From assembly GCA_014763615.1 (NCBI GenBank), contig JACXVB010000010.1:40276-104275 (forward strand): DNA of 64,000 nucleotides. Direction: 5' to 3'. Shown here piece after piece: positions 38,552 to 47,814 of the stretch. Each line of letters begins with the position of its first letter. Position 1 is the first letter of the stretch. A model generated the notes under the pieces. That model had not been told where the DNA came from, ran no database searches, and worked only from the letters and a program-made list of their open reading frames with translations. Both the position numbers and the translations under genes were made by a program. The DNA comes from Sphingobacteriales bacterium (GTDB lineage Bacteria > Bacteroidota > Bacteroidia > Sphingobacteriales > Sphingobacteriaceae).

Positions 38552-39352
38552 TCAGGATAGACCATTAACTTTAGCTGAAATTTCAGCAATGTCTAATACT
38601 TCTATTTGTTGTTCTTTATTGAAGTGTTTTACGCCGTCTCTCATCATGGTCATGCAGAAAGGACAACTTACCGCTACCACCTCTGCTTGTGATGCTAGAA
38701 CGTCTTCTATTCTTTCTATGTTGATGTCTTTTTTGCCTTTTTCAGGTTCTTTAAACATTTGTGCTCCACCGGCGCCACAGCATAAACCATTGGCTTTGCA
38801 GCGTTTTAGTTCTACTAAATCGGCATCTAAGATTTCGAGGGCTGCTCTAGGAGCTTCATAAACCCCGTTACCTCTTCCTAGGTAACAAGGATCATGAAAA
38901 GTGATTTTCTTGCCTTTAAAATCACCTCCTTCTGCTTTTAGTTTTCCTTGATTAATCAGCTCTTGGATGAGCTGTGTATGATGAATCACCTCATAATTTC
39001 CGCCTAATTCTGGATATTCATTTTTCAAAGTATTGAAACAATGAGGACAAGCTGTTACTATTTTTTTGACTTCATAGCCATCTAAAACTTGAATGTTCAT
39101 CATGGCTTGCATCTGGAATAGAAATTCGTTTCCAGCTCTTTTAGCAGGGTCTCCTGTACAATTTTCCTCGGTCCCTAAAACAGCGAATTTAATACCTACA
39201 TGGGTAAGAATTTTAGCGAAGGCTTGTGTAATTCTTTGTGCCCTTTCATCATAACTTCCGGCACAACCTACCCAAAATAATATTTCGGGTTTCTCTCCAG
39301 CGGCCATCATCTCGGCCATGGTAGGTACTTTGATATCAAAATGGTTTGTCAT
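38552..39352 (-). CDS. CCG-domain Fe-S oxidoreductase (HdrB-like)
   Basis: 266 residues. Two cysteine-rich CCG-type modules: the first ends CPHCFNTLKNEYPELGG, the second has ANGLCCGAGGAQMF and SCPFCMTMM. They bind a non-cubane Fe-S cluster as in heterodisulfide reductase subunit B, glycolate oxidase GlcF and LutA. It acts with the upstream membrane/4Fe-4S partner, from which it is separated by a 128-nt repeat. Electron donor and substrate are unknown. Confidence 0.85.
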   Translation of the reverse strand: MTNHFDIKVPTMAEMMAAGEKPEILFWVGCAGSYDERAQRITQAFAKILTHVGIKFAVLGTEENCTGDPAKRAGNEFLFQMQAMMNIQVLDGYEVKKIVTACPHCFNTLKNEYPELGGNYEVIHHTQLIQELINQGKLKAEGGDFKGKKITFHDPCYLGRGNGVYEAPRAALEILDADLVELKRCKANGLCCGAGGAQMFKEPEKGKKDINIERIEDVLASQAEVVAVSCPFCMTMMRDGVKHFNKEQQIEVLDIAEISAKVNGLS

Positions 39353-39370
39353 ATCTCAATTCAATTTTTT

Positions 39371-39474
39371 GCGTTAGGAATTGTAATACCCACCTGAATG
39401 GAACGGGCAGGGGGATACCTGCCTTGTGGCTAAGGCCTGTAGCAGTATGAATGTAAAGCCCGCTCGAACGCCCA
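39371..39474 (-). repeat. Dispersed intergenic repeat, copy B
   Basis: A GC-rich insert (by eye well above the flanks) inside an otherwise contiguous gene pair. Read on the minus strand it contains CACAAGGCAGG, TATCCCCCTGCCCGTTCC and ATTCAGGTGGGTATTACAAT, matching copy A at 28137-28200. It includes the stem GGCAGG/CCTGCC (~39410-39427). Confidence 0.62.
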
Positions 39475-39480
39475 AATTCA

Positions 39481-40782
39481 TTATTCTGTTTTTGCCCAAT
39501 TTAATCGATCAGTTGGTGAATATTTCCATGGAGCTCCGTTATTTTCTACGTTGGAGAACATGGCGTTTAAACTTCCGGTTACGTTTGATTCTTCCATTAC
39601 GGCGTAGCGACGTAAATCTAGGATGATAGAAAGTGGATCTATGTTTACCGGACAAGCGTCTGTGCAGGCGTTACAAGTTGTACAAGCCCAAATTTCTTCG
39701 CGACTGATATAATCATCTAACAAAGACTTTCCATCTTCGTAATCTTTGCCATTTTTGGCTTTGTTTTTCCCCACTTCTTCTAAACGATCTCTGGTATCCA
39801 TCATGATTTTGCGTGGAGACAGCAATTTACCAGTTTGATTAGCCGGACAAACTGAGGTACAGCGACCGCACTCGGTACAAGTGTATGCATTCATTAACTG
39901 AACCCAGTTTAAATCTTGAACATCTTTAGCTCCAAACCTACCCACGGCATCTGCAGCGGGAGGAGTGAAGGATGGGTCTAACATCGCCTTTACCTCGTTG
40001 GTAACGCTGCTCATGTTGGTGAATTTGCCTTTATTGTTGAGGTTACTGTACCAGGTATTTGGAAACGCCAAAATGATATGAAAATGCTTTGAATAGGGTA
40101 GATAGTTTAAAAATGCCAAAATCCCGATGATATGAAACCACCAACAAGCTCTTTCTATCAGTTCTAGTTTTTCAGGTTGATTAGGTAATAAACCAGTTAA
40201 GAAGTGAGAAACAGGAAAACTGCCCGCATGAATATAATGCCCAAAACCGGCGAGTTGTAATTTATAATCGGCGGCGTTCATGGTTAAAAAGGCGGTCATT
40301 AACAGAACTTCAATAATTAGAATGTATAAAGCGTCGGCTTTGGGCCAAGCGGTCATTTCTACTCCAGAAAATCTTTTTAATCGAAGAATCAATCTTCTCG
40401 CCATGAAAACTATCACACCAATTAATACCAGAAGCGCTAAGATTTCAAAAGCACCTATCAGGAAATTATAGAATCCGCCCAAAAAGGAAAAGATACGATG
40501 GGTACCGAACAGTCCATCAATAATGATTTCAAGTACTTCTATGTTGATGATGATGAAACCTAGATAAACGAAAATATGCATGATGCCCGCAATAGGTCTG
40601 CGTACCATTTTGGTTTGCCCCAAGGCTACTTTTGCCATCACTTTCCATCGTTCAGTAGGATGGTCAGAGCGATTAATATCACGACCTAATTTTATGTTTT
40701 GGCTAATTTTTTTTACCTGAATAGTAAATAGAACTACTGCAATGGCAAAAATTAAAAAGAAAATAATTTGTGTTATCATCAA
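39481..40782 (-). CDS. Membrane-bound 4Fe-4S oxidoreductase subunit
   Basis: 433 residues. The N-terminal ~250 residues carry about five membrane segments in the style of a heme-b/NarI-like or DsrM-like membrane domain. The C-terminal part has two 4Fe-4S ferredoxin motifs, CTECGRCTSVCP and CTTCNACTDACP. Together with the CCG-domain protein downstream it makes a two-subunit membrane electron-transfer complex of the HdrDE/DsrMK type, as commonly seen in Bacteroidota. Quinone link is inferred. Confidence 0.85.
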   Translation of the reverse strand: MMITQIIFFLIFAIAVVLFTIQVKKISQNIKLGRDINRSDHPTERWKVMAKVALGQTKMVRRPIAGIMHIFVYLGFIIINIEVLEIIIDGLFGTHRIFSFLGGFYNFLIGAFEILALLVLIGVIVFMARRLILRLKRFSGVEMTAWPKADALYILIIEVLLMTAFLTMNAADYKLQLAGFGHYIHAGSFPVSHFLTGLLPNQPEKLELIERACWWFHIIGILAFLNYLPYSKHFHIILAFPNTWYSNLNNKGKFTNMSSVTNEVKAMLDPSFTPPAADAVGRFGAKDVQDLNWVQLMNAYTCTECGRCTSVCPANQTGKLLSPRKIMMDTRDRLEEVGKNKAKNGKDYEDGKSLLDDYISREEIWACTTCNACTDACPVNIDPLSIILDLRRYAVMEESNVTGSLNAMFSNVENNGAPWKYSPTDRLNWAKTE

Positions 40783-40953
40783 TTTATAAATGGGTTCACA
40801 AAGCTAAGTTAAGGAATCAAATGTAATAAATTTACTATGCAAGCATAATATTTTTATTTTAAACGATTTTAATGGGTGGGCTAATTTTAAAAATTTGACA
40901 ATCAAGATATTGGATGATAAAATAGTGTAGAATTGGCTTTTTTTGAAAAATTA

Positions 40954-40984
40954 TTTGTGATTTAGCAAAAAGAGGCTACATTTG
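40954..40984 (+). promoter_or_regulatory. tRNA-Phe promoter
   Basis: -33 TTTG at 40954-40957, 19-nt spacer, -7 TACATTTG at 40977-40984, an exact consensus match. Confidence 0.82.
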
Positions 40985-40988
40985 CAAT

Positions 40989-41010
40989 CCCTAAGCACAA
41001 ACACTTAGGG
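40989..41010 (+). other. Hairpin in the tRNA-Phe precursor leader
   Basis: CCCTAAG-N8-CTTAGGG, a perfect 7-bp stem 8 nt before the mature tRNA 5' end. Probably a processing or folding element of the precursor. Confidence 0.45.
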
Positions 41011-41018
41011 CTTACCAA

Positions 41019-41094
41019 GGTGCCTTAGCTCAGTTGGTAGAGCAAAGGACTGAAAATCCTTGTGTCGCTGGTTCGATCCCAGCAGGCACCACCA
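41019..41094 (+). tRNA. tRNA-Phe (GAA)
   Basis: 76 nt including an encoded CCA. Acceptor arms GGTGCCT / AGGCACC pair perfectly with discriminator A. D-loop with GTTGGTAGAG, anticodon GAA at 41052-41054 in loop CTGAAAA, T-arm GGTTCGATCCC. Its own promoter lies upstream and a terminator directly downstream, so it is a single-gene transcript. Confidence 0.97.
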
Positions 41095-41095
41095 T

Positions 41096-41131
41096 AAACC
41101 TTCTTAGATTAGCTTCTAAGGAGGTTTTTTG
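41096..41131 (+). terminator. Terminator after tRNA-Phe
   Basis: Stem AAACCTTCTTAGA / TCTAAGGAGGTTT (one G-U pair), then a T-run, starting 2 nt after the encoded CCA. Confidence 0.9.
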
Positions 41132-41564
41132 TTTTATCGGGTACAATATCAGTACTTATGATCTCCTAATTTATTTTAATTGTTTGACCTTATCCATTAA
41201 ACGCTATTAATTACTTAAATTTCGGGTTTATATTTAGCTGATTTGATCGCTAAAAACTAAGGAAATTAGAATTACAGAAAAAGGCAGTTATAATTAATTT
41301 AAAAACAACTATTTGCAATTAAAAAATTGAAGTTAGTGATAACCCATTAGCTTTTAAACCGAAACATTTTGAGACAATAACTCGTTTTGAGAAGACTTGC
41401 CTAAAAAAACGCATAGGCTAATTTTTAAATTGGAATAGGAAATAAGGAACAAGCAAACTTAGTGGCTTATAACCGCATGTAGAGTTCTAATAATAATTGC
41501 ATCTTTAACTAAAAAGTATAATATCATCATCTGAAGAGCAAAACAAATCAACCATTTTATCGTC
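41132..41564. other. Intergenic stretch without a gene
   Basis: About 430 nt of AT-rich DNA after tRNA-Phe. The site after a tRNA gene is a common integration point, but I find no integrase, no repeat of the tRNA 3' end and no ORF in it. Confidence 0.4.
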
Positions 41565-41960
41565 TTATTGGGTAGTTTCAGGGAGTTTAGCCTCTTTCCA
41601 TTTCATCATTCCTCCATCCATTTCGTAAACTAATTTGAAGCCATCCTGACGCATTTTATTAGCTGCTTCAGCACTTCTCCCACCAACTGAGCAATAAACA
41701 AACACGGGTTTTGATTTATCGAGCGATGCAATTTGCTGATCAAAAGCATTTCCGTACCAATCAAAATTCAATGCGTTTTGTAAATGTCCATCTGAAAATT
41801 CAGCAGGTGTCCGTACATCAAGTATGACAGCATTAGGAAATTCTTTAATTTTTTCTGCAAACTCTGTTGCAGATAGGTTTGTTTTGGTAGAACCCGTTTG
41901 TCCGTTTGTGCAAGCCAAAAATAAGATTGACATTAAAGTAATAGAAAACAATTTTTTCAT
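41565..41960 (-). CDS. Rhodanese-like lipoprotein
   Basis: About 131 residues from ATG 41960 (MKKLFSITLMSILFLAC), where the signal peptide ends in a lipobox cysteine; an upstream TTG adds three residues. One rhodanese domain follows with the active-site loop FVYCSVGGRSAEA (Cys present). It would act in the periplasm or on the outer membrane as a sulfurtransferase. First of five rhodanese-domain genes in this window. Confidence 0.86.
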   Translation of the reverse strand: MKKLFSITLMSILFLACTNGQTGSTKTNLSATEFAEKIKEFPNAVILDVRTPAEFSDGHLQNALNFDWYGNAFDQQIASLDKSKPVFVYCSVGGRSAEAANKMRQDGFKLVYEMDGGMMKWKEAKLPETTQ

Positions 41961-42247
41961 TTCATTCAATTATTGTTTGTTAATAAAATTGAGTGGCCAA
42001 CTAGCCAAAATCTACATCATTCACAAGCATTTTATTACTCCAAGATATCAATATAGTTATTTCTCTATTTGATTAGTAAAGTTTAAGAATAGATTTTTTT
42101 TCGCTGTTTTTACCTCCCCACTCCTTTAATTTTCGCTGATTTTAAGCTCCATTTTCTAGGTCAAAATAGACAGAACATTCTAAGAAAAATCAAGCCGATG
42201 TCAGCATGATGAGGAATAATTTCTATAAAAGATTCTAGTTGCTTTTA

Positions 42248-42499
42248 TTATTTTGTTTCTTCCTCAGGTGCAATTTGACGATTCATATTCATCTTTCTTG
42301 GTAGCCTAGTTTCGCAATTTCCTGAGGCGCAATTTCCTGAGGCACAACCAAAAGCAAATAAGCCCATTGAGGCAAAGTAAGCTCCAAAAGCAACACCAAA
42401 CCATTGTTTATTGATGGAAAACTGTATGATTAATACCACACCTAAAACCAGATAAATTATTCTGGAAAAAGTCCAATTTGTTAAAATTCTTTCTTTCAT
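42248..42499 (-). CDS. DUF2892 family membrane protein
   Basis: 83 residues. It starts MKERILTNWTFSRIIYLVLG and has two membrane segments. Its paralogue at 58034-58246 shares the MK.RIL..W.F.R.I start and the cysteine-containing loop (FGCASGNCASGNCE here, CAMGGSCE there). It overlaps the dps stop by 4 nt (ATGA). It is associated with sulfur/rhodanese genes in both places. Function unknown. Confidence 0.8.
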   Translation of the reverse strand: MKERILTNWTFSRIIYLVLGVVLIIQFSINKQWFGVAFGAYFASMGLFAFGCASGNCASGNCETRLPRKMNMNRQIAPEEETK

Positions 42500-42978
42500 G
42501 ATGCTTTATTTAAGTAAGATGAATACATCCAAACTAATTTTTCTTGCTCGCGGATATAATCACTCATTAATGCATTTGTACCTTCGTCATTAGCATCAGC
42601 AGAAAGTTTGAGTAACTTTCGTTGGCTTACAATAATTGTTTCAAATGCTTCGAGAATAATCTGCACACCTTCTTTACCGTCTGAAACGTTTTTCACGCTT
42701 TTAATCTTTGTAACGCTTTTGTAGTCATCAAAAGTATGCAGAGGCGTTGCTCCAAGCGTTAAAATACGCTCAGCTACCTCATCTACTTTTGTGAGCAAAT
42801 TGGTATAAAGTTCTTCAAACTTTAAATGCAGCTCAAAAAATTTTTCTCCTTTGATATTCCAATGTAAACCTCTTGTATTCTGATAAAACATCATATAATC
42901 TGCTAGCAAACTATTTAAATTATCGGCAAGAGACTTGCTTTTTTGCTTATCTAGTCCAATTTGATTCGTTTTTGACAT
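42496..42978 (-). CDS. dps: Dps-type ferritin-like DNA protection protein
   Basis: 160 residues, four-helix bundle. The dinuclear ferroxidase site of Dps is visible: His in NTRGLHWNIKG (~41), then Asp/Glu in LLTKVDEVAERI (~70). It oxidises and stores iron with peroxide and may coat DNA under stress. It lies between a rhodanese gene and a DUF2892 gene, suggesting a joint sulfide or oxidative stress role (inference). Confidence 0.88.
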   Translation of the reverse strand: MSKTNQIGLDKQKSKSLADNLNSLLADYMMFYQNTRGLHWNIKGEKFFELHLKFEELYTNLLTKVDEVAERILTLGATPLHTFDDYKSVTKIKSVKNVSDGKEGVQIILEAFETIIVSQRKLLKLSADANDEGTNALMSDYIREQEKLVWMYSSYLNKAS

Positions 42979-42997
42979 TTGATTTCTGTTTTATAAC

Positions 42998-43312
42998 TTA
43001 TCTAACTTTGTTTTGTAAACTCATCCAAGAACCGCCATTGTAAACTTTTGTAAAACCGTTTGCCTGCAGAGATTTTTTGGCTTGCGAACTTCTCATTCCA
43101 GAGGCACAACAGGTAATAATGGCTTTATCTTTACTCAATTTTGAATAAAAAGTCGACAAATTATTTAAGGGAATATTTTGTGAGCCCTTGATATGTCCTT
43201 GCTGATACTCTGCCTTCGTACGAACATCTACAATAATAGCTCCTTCTTTTACCAATTGTGCAAAGTCAACTTTGCTTCCAAAACCAAAAAGATTTTTAAT
43301 TAAATTAATCAT
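42998..43312 (-). CDS. Single-domain rhodanese
   Basis: 104 residues with a short N-terminal helix (MINLIKNLFGFG) and one rhodanese fold. The active-site loop IITCCASGMRSSQAK has the catalytic cysteine. First gene of rhodanese-dps-DUF2892, with 19 nt to dps. Confidence 0.88.
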   Translation of the reverse strand: MINLIKNLFGFGSKVDFAQLVKEGAIIVDVRTKAEYQQGHIKGSQNIPLNNLSTFYSKLSKDKAIITCCASGMRSSQAKKSLQANGFTKVYNGGSWMSLQNKVR

Positions 43313-43719
43313 TATTTTATGTGTTAAAATTTATATTTCATTAATTAACCTTAAAAAACCACAACAGTTTTAGAAGTTGCTAAGGTTAGTCATTACTTAA
43401 TTTTATATTCCCAAAAGCAATTTCTTCACAAAGATTTATACAAATATTCTCTTGGTTTATCTATGAGGCTATTCTTTTTATGCTGCATCCTATTGCTAGA
43501 ATAAAATTCTTCAATCAATATACTGTATTTTGTGAACTGATGAAAAAATCAATTTTCACCTAGCATCGCAAAACTTTTGTCGCTTAAAGTTTGATGATTA
43601 CTTTCATCAAAATTAACTTTTAAAACTGTTTCGCCATTTTAATTTTGCTTTTTTATGAGGCAATTTCTGCATAAGTGTAAAATTTGATTCAATTTTTACA
43701 ATTCAGCTTTGATAGAAGC
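43313..43719. other. Intergenic stretch upstream of the rhodanese-dps operon
   Basis: About 400 nt without a gene. It holds a perfect palindrome TTTGATGA-N6-TCATCAAA at 43590-43611, a possible Crp/Fnr-type operator. Its arms differ from the GTGAC...GTCAC operators further right. Confidence 0.45.
43590..43611. promoter_or_regulatory. Candidate operator palindrome
   Basis: TTTGATGATTACTTTCATCAAA, 8-bp perfect arms and 6-nt centre, 278 nt upstream of the rhodanese start at 43312. TTGAT/ATCAA halves resemble Fnr half-sites but with wider spacing. Confidence 0.4.
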
Positions 43720-45657
43720 TCATTTTATAACTTGTATTTTTTGATATAAATTTTGGTTCTTAACTTTTACGCTAAAAATGTATGTTCCTGAGGCTAGCGT
43801 AGAGATATCCATTACTAGCATTTTTGTATCGGCTGATAGATTAGATTTCCTGATTAAACATTTCCCTAAAAGGTTATAAATTGCTATTTCTCTGATTTTT
43901 CCGGCGTTTTTATGAAAAGATATATTGATTATTTCTTTGGCAGGTACAGGGTAAATAGAAATATACTCAGCTATAGGTGTCTGATTAACTCCGGTAGTAA
44001 TTGGTGGAAAATGAAAAGAATTGTATTGTACGAATGGCGAGCGTTTTGCAGCAGCAAAATACAACCAAGAAGTAGCATCAAGACTAGACCAATTGACGGC
44101 CCAAATATCTGCTTTAGCACCAATATTATCGTTATATGAAGGCATCGTTCCGTCTGGAAACCTATATCGCATTAAACTATCAAATAAAGTTTGGCTATTT
44201 GGCCCCCCTGCACAAATGTAAGTAAGCGTTCCTTCATACCAAGTTGCAATAGGACCTATGCCATCAAAACCTTCTGGAAAACCTGGTCCATGAGTAGCAA
44301 GTACTTTACCTACAAAAGAAAGGCTATTGATGGCTTGTGTAGAATCATTGCTATGATGACTCAGCATAGTCATCCAGGTGTTGCTGAAAAGTGTAGGTCG
44401 AGGTAAATCAATAGCTTCTTTCCAATATAGCAAATTATTATCCCATGTTGATGATGAAATATAATGGAGCATGGTGTTGGCTTTCACCGTATCACCAAGT
44501 TCGTAAACGCTATTTATTGCAGCGGTGTAAGCTTCTGTATTTGTTACTGGTATTTTTTCTCCGGTGGCCGTGTTTAGGGTGTAAAATTTACCTGATGGTT
44601 CAATCAAATCATAAAGAAAAGATTGTGCTTTTTTTAAAGATGGAATTACTGTATCATCTCCAGATTTTGCATAATAACTGGCTAAACCTGTAATCATCCA
44701 AGGAAAATCTCCCATCCAAAGCACTTCATCAACACTTCTAACAGTACCCTCCAAAGTATTCCATCCTCTGGGCCAATAACCCGCTTGCGTTTGCTGGCCA
44801 GCTAAAAATCTGGCTAATTTTTCTGCCGCTCTTGCAGCATCATTTACAGGTAATTTATTTTCCCATAGCCCTTCTAACGACAATAATTTTAAGGCAAGTC
44901 CTTGTCCGTACAACCAAGAGGCATTATCTTCTTTCCAACTGTAGAGCAAACCATTGGCTGCTTGTCTTTTAATAATTCCGTCTAAGGCTTGAAGCTTCAC
45001 AGAATCGAGAAAATTGGATGCTTTTAATCTCTCAAATCCTGAGGCTCTTTGCCAATGATTTATATCAGCAATTTTTAAATTCCTGATGGATACTGTGCCT
45101 GAATCGGGCTGCAAATCATTTGAGGAGGCATCCGAAAATACGGCGAAGGTGATTACTTTAATGTTATTCCAATCAGGGTTTCCAGCAAACTGCTTTTTAG
45201 GTGTAGAAATCCGGTTTACCCATCGGTTGAGGCTCGCTAAACCATGCGAAGTAAAAACGGCTTGTTGTACACCATCTTCAAATTTCAAACTAAAATTTCT
45301 GTTTGGATGACCTACCGAACCTTTTACATCAACTCCGATAATATCGGAATCACTGATGGTGATGGGCGTATTTAATTTTAGATAATATACTACCCATTTA
45401 TCACGATTTCCAGACCCAAATTGCCAATGAAGGTGAATTGTATTAGAATCTGTTGTAACGCTTAAATGATCTCCGTTTGCAAATCCCGCATTCCAATTTT
45501 GTGTATCAATAAAAACACTTCTTGAAATCAATTCTGTCCCTTCCCATCCTAAATTAAAAGATTGCGCATTTGAACTTTTAGGAAAGTAACAAAGTAATCC
45601 GCAAAGCATCCATAAACTACTGAATAATATCTTCTTTCTTATCGGTGATAATTTCAT
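43720..45657 (-). CDS. Secreted (alpha/alpha)6-toroid enzyme with type IX sorting signal
   Basis: 645 residues. Signal peptide ~1-32. Residues ~35-200 are a beta-rich module resembling a CBM11-like carbohydrate-binding domain (DIIGVDVKGSVGHPNRNFSLKFEDG). Residues ~210-545 form a helical repeat toroid with LYSWKEDNASWLYGQGLALKL, WPRGWNTLEG and ATWYEGTLTYIC, like a glycoside hydrolase or polysaccharide lyase whose exact family I cannot name. Residues ~560-645 are a type IX secretion sorting domain (SIYPVPAKEIINISF, ending in a lysine-rich strand). The minus-strand partner upstream is a GH31 enzyme. Confidence 0.72.
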   Translation of the reverse strand: MKLSPIRKKILFSSLWMLCGLLCYFPKSSNAQSFNLGWEGTELISRSVFIDTQNWNAGFANGDHLSVTTDSNTIHLHWQFGSGNRDKWVVYYLKLNTPITISDSDIIGVDVKGSVGHPNRNFSLKFEDGVQQAVFTSHGLASLNRWVNRISTPKKQFAGNPDWNNIKVITFAVFSDASSNDLQPDSGTVSIRNLKIADINHWQRASGFERLKASNFLDSVKLQALDGIIKRQAANGLLYSWKEDNASWLYGQGLALKLLSLEGLWENKLPVNDAARAAEKLARFLAGQQTQAGYWPRGWNTLEGTVRSVDEVLWMGDFPWMITGLASYYAKSGDDTVIPSLKKAQSFLYDLIEPSGKFYTLNTATGEKIPVTNTEAYTAAINSVYELGDTVKANTMLHYISSSTWDNNLLYWKEAIDLPRPTLFSNTWMTMLSHHSNDSTQAINSLSFVGKVLATHGPGFPEGFDGIGPIATWYEGTLTYICAGGPNSQTLFDSLMRYRFPDGTMPSYNDNIGAKADIWAVNWSSLDATSWLYFAAAKRSPFVQYNSFHFPPITTGVNQTPIAEYISIYPVPAKEIINISFHKNAGKIREIAIYNLLGKCLIRKSNLSADTKMLVMDISTLASGTYIFSVKVKNQNLYQKIQVIK

Positions 45658-45761
45658 TTCATCTGCTTATGTTGTTTCTTTAAACTATTAAAACGGCTTT
45701 TAGGGGAACCCGATACAAGTTTATTGAAGTAAAATTCTTGAACAATAATCATTAACTGCTT

Positions 45762-47510
45762 TTATTGGTTTTTAATCCCGATAGGGCCTTTTACAGAAAT
45801 TTGAATGTCACTGCCTGTTTTATGAATAATAATAACATGGTTTAATTGATCATAAGACCAAGAATCACTTCCGATGACCGCTTTTGGAGCCTCATTTGCT
45901 GAAACTCTCAAAATCCATTCTTGTGATTGCTCACTATTTATTTTAATCAAACCATTTGATTGATTCACTTCAATTTTTACTGGTGTATAATCTATACCCT
46001 CTCCATTAGGTTTATAAAATGTTTTCTTGCTCATGCCATCAGGGAAAATCAATAATGTAGTTTTTCCTTTGCTATTTTCGTCTCCATTACCGGTTATTGC
46101 GTTTTTAACATTTAAAGGAATGATGCTCCCGTTGCGAAAATAAATAGGATATTGGCTGATACTGGGGCTAATGGTCAGGGTTTGATTTCCATCAATTACT
46201 TTGTTTCTATTCCAATAATCAATCCATTCTCCGTCAGGAATATTCATTGTTTTCAAATATTCGTTATTGATTACGCCTACCAAAATATCTTCTCCCAGTG
46301 TATGCTGCCCCATTACTAAATCCGTATTTCTAACAATTGGTTTTCCGGTGAGATGAGCTTCTACGCCCAAACTAAACAAAAATGGAACCAACTCGCTATG
46401 TAAAGTGGCATAATAACGATAAATATCTGTGGTTTCTGTTCCGCCCTGTTGCTCATCATGCCACCATGGAAGATGATTTTTCAATCCTTCATTCATCCCA
46501 CCGTTACACATACTCGGCATCAGTGATCCAAATTGCGCATACCTTATCAGTTGAAGCTTATTAGATGTTTTGCTCCAATATCCACCTACTTCTACTTGCA
46601 AACAACTGTAACCCGCTTTAGCTGAAAGATAAAGGTTCATCATTTGAAACGTAAGACCATCCCAATCTCCATTATAATCACCACACCATCCAATGATACA
46701 ATCTTTTACATCGGCATGAAAGGGTCCGTGTTGATAAGAAAAAGGGCGGGCAGTAATAATTGCGGAAGATTTTTTTTTCGTTACATAATCAGCCATAAAT
46801 TGATACCACATGGGTTTATATTGTTGAAAAGAAAGTTTTCCTTGATAGGTGGTGATTTCTTCGGGCAGATGCCCCACACCTTCATCACACTTAAAACCAT
46901 CTACGCCCATGTCCATGATTTTATCGAGTTCTGATGAAAACCACTTTTTTGCTTCCGGATTGGTTACATCAACATGAATTCCTGTGCCCTTCCACCAAGT
47001 ATATTCTTTAGGCTTAATTAAACCATATCCATTTTTAACGGCTTTATCATAATTTGTTGATTTACTTAATGGTGCATCAAAGGATGTGCGATTGATATTG
47101 CCTGTCATCCACATCACCACATTCACCCCTTTTTTATGCAGCTCATGAATCATTTCTTGAGCGTGAGGGTATCTGGTCGTATCCCATTCAAAATTATTGT
47201 ATCCGGTTGACCATGGGCTATCCACAATGGTTCCTCCAACCGGGATTCCTCTGTCTAAATAGCCGTTTACTAAACTTAAAGTAGAGGTTTGTGTATTTTG
47301 CATATCCTCCCACACCCAAGGCTCATAAGCCCATTTAGGGCTAATTCGAGGTCGATCTAAACCGTCCGAATGGGAAGTTTTAGTGTTTCCCTTCTCCCAT
47401 GTTATTTCAGTTTGTGCCTGAGCTACTGAAAACAAACTGATGGCTAAAACTAAAAGAGATAGGATAATCTTCGGGTATTTCTTAAAATTTGAGAAATGGT
47501 TTAGTTTCAT
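45762..47510 (-). CDS. Glycoside hydrolase family 31 (alpha-glucosidase-like)
   Basis: 582 residues, signal peptide ~1-32 (ending VAQAQ). GH31 motifs: GTIVDSPWSTGYNNFEWD, the nucleophile block MGVDGFKCDEG (Asp) and the acid/base block WCGDYNGDWDGL (Asp). ARPFSYQHGPF and the C-terminal RNGSIIPLN are also typical. It probably releases alpha-linked glucose or xylose from a polysaccharide together with the toroid protein. No SusC/D pair is present, so it is not part of a classic utilisation locus. Exact specificity unknown. Confidence 0.85.
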   Translation of the reverse strand: MKLNHFSNFKKYPKIILSLLVLAISLFSVAQAQTEITWEKGNTKTSHSDGLDRPRISPKWAYEPWVWEDMQNTQTSTLSLVNGYLDRGIPVGGTIVDSPWSTGYNNFEWDTTRYPHAQEMIHELHKKGVNVVMWMTGNINRTSFDAPLSKSTNYDKAVKNGYGLIKPKEYTWWKGTGIHVDVTNPEAKKWFSSELDKIMDMGVDGFKCDEGVGHLPEEITTYQGKLSFQQYKPMWYQFMADYVTKKKSSAIITARPFSYQHGPFHADVKDCIIGWCGDYNGDWDGLTFQMMNLYLSAKAGYSCLQVEVGGYWSKTSNKLQLIRYAQFGSLMPSMCNGGMNEGLKNHLPWWHDEQQGGTETTDIYRYYATLHSELVPFLFSLGVEAHLTGKPIVRNTDLVMGQHTLGEDILVGVINNEYLKTMNIPDGEWIDYWNRNKVIDGNQTLTISPSISQYPIYFRNGSIIPLNVKNAITGNGDENSKGKTTLLIFPDGMSKKTFYKPNGEGIDYTPVKIEVNQSNGLIKINSEQSQEWILRVSANEAPKAVIGSDSWSYDQLNHVIIIHKTGSDIQISVKGPIGIKNQ

Positions 47511-47739
47511 TTAAATAGTATAAAGGCGTATAAATTTTGGTGGTGTGTGTTTTGAAATCACTACTATCAGTTGTTGGTTGCAATAAATGAGTGATTACAC
47601 CGAGTAAACTTAAGGTAAAAATGGTCTTTCTACAAATAGCTTCGCTAGGTTTAAATCTGGAGGGGTATAGAATAGATCATCTCGCCATTAAATTTGTGTA
47701 ATTTACTTGAAGATGGATGGGATGATGATGACCATCAAG

Positions 47740-47774
47740 AGAGATTCCTTATGATTCATTTAACAAGGAATCTC
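47740..47774. terminator. Terminator-like hairpin between GH31 and HAD genes
   Basis: GAGATTCCTT / AAGGAATCTC, 10-bp perfect arms with a 14-nt loop. Just upstream of the GH31 gene on the minus strand and downstream of the HAD gene (47815), so it probably ends the latter's transcript. Confidence 0.6.
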
Positions 47775-47814
47775 CCAATAATGCGGACAAAATGTTATTA
47801 TACCTTTTGTTTTT

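Noticed and set aside
41095..41564. Possible integration site after tRNA-Phe
   Set aside because: No integrase, no repeat of the tRNA 3' end downstream and no foreign gene between the tRNA and the rhodanese gene.
44021..47000. Several plus-strand open frames opposite the GH31 and toroid genes
   Set aside because: All are antisense shadows of two strongly supported minus-strand genes with clear domains.
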